NCBI GenBank assembly: GCA_023228865.1
Contig: JALOAH010000111.1
Span: forward strand, 1 to 11,373
From: Porticoccaceae bacterium
Lineage (GTDB): Bacteria; Pseudomonadota; Gammaproteobacteria; Pseudomonadales; Porticoccaceae
Direction: 5' to 3'
DNA: 11,373 bases
This document shows, piece by piece, positions 5,946 through 11,373 of the stretch. The notes below the pieces were generated by a model that was given only the letters and a program-made list of their open reading frames with translations, searched no databases and was not told where the DNA came from. Each line of letters begins with the position of its first letter. The first letter of the stretch is position 1. Both the position numbers and the translations under genes were made by a program.

Positions 5946-7893
5946 CATCGCCTTCCGCCTCGCCCTGGTGATCGCCCTCAGCACGGCGCTGATTTTTGCC
6001 GTGGTGCTCGGCTACAACTACTACCAGTCCCGACAACTGCTGGAACAGGAACTGGAGCACAACGCCCGCAACCTCACCCTGTCCCTGGTCAATCGGGTCG
6101 AGACCGAATTGGTTGCGGTGGAGAAGGTAGTAAAGGGCGCGGCACTGGCTCTGGAAACCGCCGCTCATGACGAGGCGGAGCTGCTCGCCCTGCTTTCTGG
6201 CGCAGTGGCCGGCAATTCGGAAGTGTTCGGTGCTGCAGTGGCTTTTGAGCCTGGCGCGTTTCGCGCCGACAGGGAGTTGTACGCTCCCTACATCTACCGC
6301 AACGGGGACTCCCTGGCTCGGCTGCAGTTGGATCAGACCTACCTGCATCTGCCTTATCTTTACTGGGATTGGTACCAGATTCCCCGGGAACTGGGGCGTC
6401 TGGAGTGGAGCGAACCCTATTTCGACGAGGGGGCTGGGGACATCCTGATGTCCACCTGTTCAGTGCCCTTTTACGATCAGCGGGAGGGGAAGCGCCGCCT
6501 GCGTGGAGTGGTGACCGCCGATGTCTCCCTCGACGAACTCACTAACCTGGTGTCCTCTTTGAAGATTCTTGACACCGGTTACGCCGCCCTGTTGTCCCGC
6601 AACGGTACCGTCCTCGCCCATCCGCTGACGGAGGCAATCATGAATGAGACCTTTTTCTCCATCGCCGAGGCTCGCAACGACGGCGAGTTGCGGGAGCTTG
6701 GTCGCCGAATGGTGAGGGGGGAGACCGGCTTCATCCGCTACGCCAGCCTGATGGGTGCCACCAGCTGGCTCTATCATGCCCCAGTCAAGTCAACGGGCTG
6801 GACTCTGGCGGTGGTATTCCCCGAAGACGAGCTGCTGGCCAATATTCGAACCATGAGCGTCAACATGGCGGCGATGGGAGCGGTCGGCCTACTGTTGATG
6901 ATTCTGGTGGTGGGCAATATCGCCCGGGCGATGATCAGACCGCTGCACAGGCTGGCGGAGGCCACCGATCAGTTGGCCGGGGGCAATTTCGACGCGCCGC
7001 TGCCGCCCGTGCGCAGCCTGGATGAAGTGGGTGTTTTAACCCGGGATTTTCGCGCTATGACTGAAGCCCTCAAGGCGTACATCCGCGACCTCACTGTCAC
7101 CACGGCGGCCAAGGAACGCATCCAGAGTGAGCTGAACATGGCTACCAACATTCAGGCTAGCCTCCTGCCACGGATTTTTCCCGCCTTTCCCAGCCATAGC
7201 GAGTTCGATATTTACGCCTCGATGATGCCCGCAAAGGAAGTGGGCGGCGATTTCTACGATTTCTTTTTCATCGACGAGTCCCGTCTGTGCTTTTTGATTG
7301 CCGACGTGTCCGACAAGGGAGTGCCCGCCGCACTCTACATGATGGTGGCCAAGACCCTGCTGAAGACCGAGGGGCAGAGGCTGGGTGAGCCCAGCAGAAT
7401 TCTCGAATCAGTAAACAACATTCTGGCGGCGGACAATGAAAGCTGCATGTTCGCCACAGTGTTCTGTGCCATTCTCGATATCGTCAGCGGTGAACTTCGC
7501 TTCGCCAATGCCGGTCACAACCCGCCGCTGCTGATAGTCGACGACGCCGTCAGCTATATGCCGGTGCACCCCAGCCTGATGCTTGGCGCCATGGCCGGCG
7601 TCAGCTACAGCACGCAGTGCCTTCAGATGAAGCCGGGAGATACGCTTTTCCTCTACACCGACGGAGTGACCGAGGCGCTCAACGCCTCGGCTCAGCTCTA
7701 TGGCGAGGCTCGCCTGCTTAAGATCCTTGCCGGCGCCGCCCCAGGTGACCTGGCCGCAGCACTGGAGCGCGTGCGCGATGATGTTGCCCGCCACGCGGCT
7801 GGCGCCCCCCAGTCCGATGATATAACCATGTTGGTTATCAAGTTGATCCATCTCGCCACTGGCGATGGCCAAGTGCCTAATGCCGATGCCTGA
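5923..7893 (+). CDS. Membrane sensor phosphatase: dCache–HAMP–PP2C (SpoIIE/RsbU type)
   Basis: Transmembrane serine/threonine phosphatase that would bind a ligand outside the cytoplasmic membrane and dephosphorylate a partner inside, typically a STAS-domain anti-sigma-factor antagonist. 656 residues from the GTG at 5923. Layout: TM1 about 12–32; periplasmic double Cache domain about 35–305; TM2 about 312–334; HAMP about 335–388, including IRPLHRLAEATDQLAGGNF; a helical linker about 388–415; PP2C/SpoIIE catalytic domain about 424–644. Metal-binding acids are intact: D443 in GGDFYDF, D461 in IADVSDKG, D580 in YTDGVTEA and D632/D633 in QSDDITML. It should be active. The layout and size resemble SiaA of Pseudomonas aeruginosa, but no SiaB, SiaC or SiaD partner is visible here. 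It overlaps the binding-protein gene by 23 bp and ends 28 bp before the transporter gene. Confidence 0.9.
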   Translation: MLVRLRNSIAFRLALVIALSTALIFAVVLGYNYYQSRQLLEQELEHNARNLTLSLVNRVETELVAVEKVVKGAALALETAAHDEAELLALLSGAVAGNSEVFGAAVAFEPGAFRADRELYAPYIYRNGDSLARLQLDQTYLHLPYLYWDWYQIPRELGRLEWSEPYFDEGAGDILMSTCSVPFYDQREGKRRLRGVVTADVSLDELTNLVSSLKILDTGYAALLSRNGTVLAHPLTEAIMNETFFSIAEARNDGELRELGRRMVRGETGFIRYASLMGATSWLYHAPVKSTGWTLAVVFPEDELLANIRTMSVNMAAMGAVGLLLMILVVGNIARAMIRPLHRLAEATDQLAGGNFDAPLPPVRSLDEVGVLTRDFRAMTEALKAYIRDLTVTTAAKERIQSELNMATNIQASLLPRIFPAFPSHSEFDIYASMMPAKEVGGDFYDFFFIDESRLCFLIADVSDKGVPAALYMMVAKTLLKTEGQRLGEPSRILESVNNILAADNESCMFATVFCAILDIVSGELRFANAGHNPPLLIVDDAVSYMPVHPSLMLGAMAGVSYSTQCLQMKPGDTLFLYTDGVTEALNASAQLYGEARLLKILAGAAPGDLAAALERVRDDVARHAAGAPQSDDITMLVIKLIHLATGDGQVPNADA

Positions 7894-7921
7894 CGCCAAT
7901 GTACCTGGAGCCCTGATTACG

Positions 7922-10915
7922 ATGTTACACAGACTCATTGCTGGCGGCCTTCTGGCCGCGATGCTGCTGTTGGCCGCCTGTGGTCAGCCGCAAACGGTGA
8001 TCCGAACGTTGGACGATGCCGCCAAAGCAAGAATTGGTGTGATGACCGGTTCAACGGGGGAGGCTATTGTCATCGAGCGCTATCCGGCAGCGGAGGTCAA
8101 AAGTTTCGACGATATCATGGATTCGGTTACGGCCTTGCATGCGAGCCAGCTGGATGCAGTGGTCACGGGCTTTCCAGCGGCGCTCCAGGTGGCCAAGAAG
8201 AATCCCGGCATCACCCTCCTGGACGAGCCCCTCGCCTACGAGGACACCGCTATCGCCGTGCGCAAGGGCAACGATGCGCTGTTGGCTCGTCTCAACGACA
8301 TTATCGCCACGTTGAAACAGGATGGAACCCTTGAGGACATGCACTCGCGCTGGTTCAAGCAGGATCTGACGCCCTATCTGGAGCCGGAGCTGGTGCTGCC
8401 GACCGCTGGCGAGCCGTTGCGGATTGGGGTCAGCGCCACCCGTGAGCCCTTTAGTTTTGTCGATCAGGACGGTCGAGTGACCGGCCATGATGGCGAGCTG
8501 GCTCGAGTCATAGGCGTTCATCTCGGCCGCCCGGTGGAATTTTTCAATATGAAATTCATGGCTCTGATTCCAGCTCTGGAATCCGGAAAGGTGGATCTGA
8601 TCATCACTGGCATGACCGCCACCGAGGAGCGCCGCAAATCGGTGGATTTCACCGTACCCTATTACGCCAACGCCCAGGTGATGCTGGTAAAGGCTGCGCC
8701 TCAGGATGAATCCCCAGCAGCGGTGGCAGCAGATCAGCCCAAGGCGAGCAGACTGGCAGCCCTTGAGCGGGGGCGAATCGCCGTGCTGCCAGGATCCGCG
8801 GGGGATCTGGCGGCTCGCCGTCATTTCCCCTCCGCCAACTTCCAGACCTTCACCGTGGCCGCCGATGCCGCCCTGGCGGTGCGCACCGGCAAAGCGGACG
8901 CTTTCGTCTACGACAAGAGTGTGCTTGTCAATCTTCAGGCTCGAAATCCCGGCCTGGAAATCCTGGCGGAGCCGGTGGCCAAGCTCGAAATCGCCCCGGC
9001 CATCAGCCGGGATAATCCGGAATTAGCCGCGGCGATCTCCCGGATCATCAACGATCTGGCCGTTAGCGGTGAGCTGGCTGGTCTGCGTCACAAGTGGATC
9101 GCCACCACCAACGATCGGCCTCTCCTGGTGGAGCCTGTCCAGCAAAGCAAGACCGAGGGGGTGCTGAAGGTGGGCACCAGCGCCGACATTGAGCCGTTTT
9201 CCTTTGTCGCAGATGGACGTTTCACTGGATTGGATATAGAACTGGCTCATATCATCGCAGCACGGCTCGGCAAAAGCGTCGAGATTGTCAATATGAGTTT
9301 TGAAGGTTTAATACCGGCTCTGCAAAGTGGCAAGATCGATGTGGCGCTGTCCAACTTCAACGTCACGGAAGAACGCAAAACCCAGGTGCTATTCGCTACA
9401 GCCTATGTGGAGAACGACATCGCCGCCCTGGTGGCGACGTCCGCCGCTTCCGCTGGCAGGGAGTCCTCAGAAAAGGGGATGGAATTGCACGGCAAACATG
9501 TGGGGGTGGTGATGGGATCTGCCCATGAGGCCTATGCCACCGCCCATTACTCGATGGCAACCGTTCACCAGTACAAGACACCGGCGGATGTGGCTCTCGC
9601 CGTGCGTACTGGCAAGGTGGATGTGGCGCTCTTTGACGCCGAGCCGCTGCGGGAATTGCTGCGCCAGGACGACAGTCTGGAGGTGGTCGGTGAACCCCTG
9701 TTTTCCTTGGACGTGGCTGCCGGGTTCAACAAGGACAACACCGAATTAAAACAGCGTTTTGACGCCTTTCTGGTTGAGATTCGCGGCAATGGCGTATACG
9801 ACGACATGGTCGCCCGCTGGATGCAACAGGGAGATACAGGGATTCCGCACTTGCCCGATCCCGCGACTGGCGACCCCCTGGTGGTCGGCGTCAGTGATAT
9901 CGGCCTGCCCTTTGCCGCAGTGCAGCAGAACGCCCTGGTGGGGTTCGATATCGAGCTGGTGAAGCGCTTTGCCGCCTCCCTCGGAAAGGGCGTTCGCCTC
10001 GACAGCATGGAGTTTGGCAGTCTTGTTGCCGCTGTGGCCAGTGGCAAGGCGGACATGATCATCGCCTCGATCTACGTCACCGAGGATCGCCAGCGCCAGA
10101 TTTCCTTCTCCGCGCCCTATTTCCGCATGGATACTCTGCTGTTTGCCCGCAAGGGGGAACTGGCTCCCTTGCCAGAGGCGCCTGCGGTGGCTGAGCCGGA
10201 CTCCGACGCGCCCGGTTTCCTGGGGGCGGTGATTGAGGGTTTTCACAGCAACATCATCCAGGAAAACCGCTACTTGCTGCTGTGGAGTGGGCTTAAAACC
10301 ACGGTGACCATCGCCGTATTCGCCACCCTGTTCGGCACTTTGCTGGGCAGCGGTGTCTGCTACCTGAGAATGTCCTCTCGCGCCCTCTTGCGAGTGCCCG
10401 CCCAGGTATTCATCAGTGTGCTTAGGGGGACACCGGTGTTGGTGGTGCTTATGCTGATCTTTTATGTGGTGTTTGCCTCCGTGGATATCAGTCCTGTAGT
10501 GGTTGCCATCATCGCCTTCGGGTTGAATTTTGCCGCCTACGCGGGGGAAATCTTCCGCAGCGGTATTCAGGGGGTGGATCGCGGGCAGATGGAAGCCGGC
10601 ATTGCCATGGGTTTCAGCCGTTTCCGCACCTTTTTGTATATCGTCTTGCCCCAGACCATTCAGCGCATTTTGCCGGTTTACAAGGGTGAGTTCATTTCCC
10701 TTGTGAAAATGACCTCCATAGTTGGCTACATTGCCGTGCAGGATCTCACCAAGGCCAGCGACATTATCCGCAGTCGCACTTTCGATGCATTTTTTCCGCT
10801 GGTAATGGTGGCGATTCTCTACTTCGTAATCTCCTGGGTGCTGATCCAGCTCCTGGAATATCTTGAACGCTTGACAGATCCGAAGCAGCGCCGCAATAGG
10901 AGAGCCAAAGCATGA
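7922..10915 (+). CDS. ABC importer fusion: multiple amino-acid-type binding domains plus permease
   Basis: 997 residues from the ATG at 7922 (GGAG 11 nt upstream). Residues 1–20 are a lipoprotein signal ending in the lipobox LAAC, with Cys20 as the acylation site. Then follow: module A (about 36–146), only the C-lobe and tail of an SBP_bac_3 protein; module B (about 164–395), complete; module C (about 413–636), complete; module D (about 652–746), only the N-lobe; a Pro/Ala-rich linker; and a HisM/GlnP-type permease (about 768–980) with RGTPVLVVLMLIF and the EAA-loop EAGIAMGFSRFRTFLYIVLP (891–910), which docks the ATPase. Ligand-carboxylate Arg candidates are R237 (B), R485 (C) and R723 (D). 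The amine-binding Asp is D331 in B and D572 in C, but G83 in A. Fused tandem binding domains are known in GlnPQ of Lactococcus; the split end modules are not familiar to me. The substrate is likely a polar amino acid or relative. Overlaps the ATPase gene by ATGA. Confidence 0.9.
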   Translation: MLHRLIAGGLLAAMLLLAACGQPQTVIRTLDDAAKARIGVMTGSTGEAIVIERYPAAEVKSFDDIMDSVTALHASQLDAVVTGFPAALQVAKKNPGITLLDEPLAYEDTAIAVRKGNDALLARLNDIIATLKQDGTLEDMHSRWFKQDLTPYLEPELVLPTAGEPLRIGVSATREPFSFVDQDGRVTGHDGELARVIGVHLGRPVEFFNMKFMALIPALESGKVDLIITGMTATEERRKSVDFTVPYYANAQVMLVKAAPQDESPAAVAADQPKASRLAALERGRIAVLPGSAGDLAARRHFPSANFQTFTVAADAALAVRTGKADAFVYDKSVLVNLQARNPGLEILAEPVAKLEIAPAISRDNPELAAAISRIINDLAVSGELAGLRHKWIATTNDRPLLVEPVQQSKTEGVLKVGTSADIEPFSFVADGRFTGLDIELAHIIAARLGKSVEIVNMSFEGLIPALQSGKIDVALSNFNVTEERKTQVLFATAYVENDIAALVATSAASAGRESSEKGMELHGKHVGVVMGSAHEAYATAHYSMATVHQYKTPADVALAVRTGKVDVALFDAEPLRELLRQDDSLEVVGEPLFSLDVAAGFNKDNTELKQRFDAFLVEIRGNGVYDDMVARWMQQGDTGIPHLPDPATGDPLVVGVSDIGLPFAAVQQNALVGFDIELVKRFAASLGKGVRLDSMEFGSLVAAVASGKADMIIASIYVTEDRQRQISFSAPYFRMDTLLFARKGELAPLPEAPAVAEPDSDAPGFLGAVIEGFHSNIIQENRYLLLWSGLKTTVTIAVFATLFGTLLGSGVCYLRMSSRALLRVPAQVFISVLRGTPVLVVLMLIFYVVFASVDISPVVVAIIAFGLNFAAYAGEIFRSGIQGVDRGQMEAGIAMGFSRFRTFLYIVLPQTIQRILPVYKGEFISLVKMTSIVGYIAVQDLTKASDIIRSRTFDAFFPLVMVAILYFVISWVLIQLLEYLERLTDPKQRRNRRAKA

Positions 10916-11373
10916 TCAAAATCGAGCATCTTTCCATGATTTTTGGCGACCTGGTGGTGCTGCGGGATATATCCACGGAAATCGCCAAGGGCGAGGTGGT
11001 CTCCATCATCGGACCCTCCGGCTGCGGCAAGAGTACCCTTCTGCGCTGTCTCAATCTGCTCAACGTGCCGTCGACGGGCGCGATCTACGTCGACGGCCAA
11101 AATATCCTCGACAAAAACACGGATATTGCCAAAGTTCGCCAAAAAATGAACATGGTTTTTCAGTCCTTTAACCTGTTTGCCCATCTGTCCGTGCTGGAAA
11201 ACTTGACCCTGGGACCCATAAAGCTGCGGGGCATCGAGCGCCAGCAAGCGGAGCATAAGGCTCGGGATCTGTTGCGCCTGGTCGGTCTTGCAGAAAAGGC
11301 AGAGAGCTATCCCGATGAGTTGTCCGGTGGCCAGAAGCAACGGGTTGCCATAGCCCGCTGCCTGGCCATGGAG
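10912..11373 (+). CDS. Polar amino acid ABC transporter ATPase, GlnQ/HisP type (cut by window edge)
   Basis: N-terminal 154 residues of an ABC ATPase that powers the permease encoded just upstream. The ATG at 10912 overlaps the permease TGA (ATGA), and AGGAG (10898–10902) is 9 nt upstream, indicating translational coupling. Walker A GPSGCGKST is at 34–42, the Q-loop VFQSFNLFAHLSVLEN at 82–97 and the LSGGQ signature at 137–141. The FNLFAHLSVLENLTLGPIKLRG stretch is typical of the polar amino acid (PAAT) branch. Walker B, D-loop and H-loop lie beyond the right edge. About 240–250 residues are expected in full. Together with the fusion protein it would form a complete importer, two copies of each chain. 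Confidence 0.93.
   Translation, partial: MIKIEHLSMIFGDLVVLRDISTEIAKGEVVSIIGPSGCGKSTLLRCLNLLNVPSTGAIYVDGQNILDKNTDIAKVRQKMNMVFQSFNLFAHLSVLENLTLGPIKLRGIERQQAEHKARDLLRLVGLAEKAESYPDELSGGQKQRVAIARCLAME

Noticed and set aside
7894..7921. Missing N-lobe of module A encoded upstream and lost by frameshift
   Set aside because: Only 28 bp lie between the phosphatase stop and the transporter start, and the phosphatase is intact to its usual C-terminal DDITML motif region, so no lobe-sized sequence is hidden there.
1..11373. CRISPR array, tRNA, rRNA or insertion sequence
   Set aside because: No evenly spaced direct repeats, no cloverleaf-like stretch and no transposase frame were seen on either strand.

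Overview
The window looks like chromosomal DNA of a GC-rich gammaproteobacterium. It carries a PilU-type twitching ATPase, an mpl–ubiX pair and GTAG-type REP palindromes, a combination typical of Pseudomonas-like and Cellvibrio-like bacteria. The genus cannot be fixed from the sequence alone. There are no rRNA or tRNA genes, CRISPR arrays or insertion sequences.

Left half, all on the minus strand (1–4274). Reading in the direction of transcription from the centre outward: mpl (muropeptide recycling ligase), ubiX (flavin prenyltransferase), a gene-free stretch of about 365 bp holding a cluster of REP-like palindromes including an inverted pair (REPIN-like), pilU (type IV pilus retraction ATPase), and a DUF2238/YjdF-like membrane protein that runs off the left edge. 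mpl has a convincing sigma70-type promoter with an FNR/Anr-like half-palindrome just upstream.

Centre (4275–4654). This is a divergent, visibly AT-rich intergenic region with the mpl promoter on one side and a long leader for the plus-strand operon on the other. The leader contains several inverted repeats, two of which are mutually exclusive.

Right half, all on the plus strand (4655–11373). A compact, apparently single operon: a small ORF of unknown function; an NMT1/THI5-like periplasmic binding protein; a dCache–HAMP–PP2C (SpoIIE/RsbU-type) sensor phosphatase whose start overlaps the preceding gene; a 997-residue lipobox-bearing fusion of several amino-acid-type solute-binding modules to an ABC permease; and a GlnQ/HisP-type ATPase cut by the right edge. 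Spacing of 28 bp or less, or overlaps, link the last four genes. The operon therefore pairs a binding protein and a transmembrane phosphatase with a complete ABC importer, suggesting that nutrient sensing and uptake are co-expressed and perhaps coupled.

The most unusual object is the fusion transporter. Its binding modules are arranged as C-lobe, full protein, full protein, N-lobe, then permease. The half modules at the two ends are complementary, so they could close into one further binding domain.
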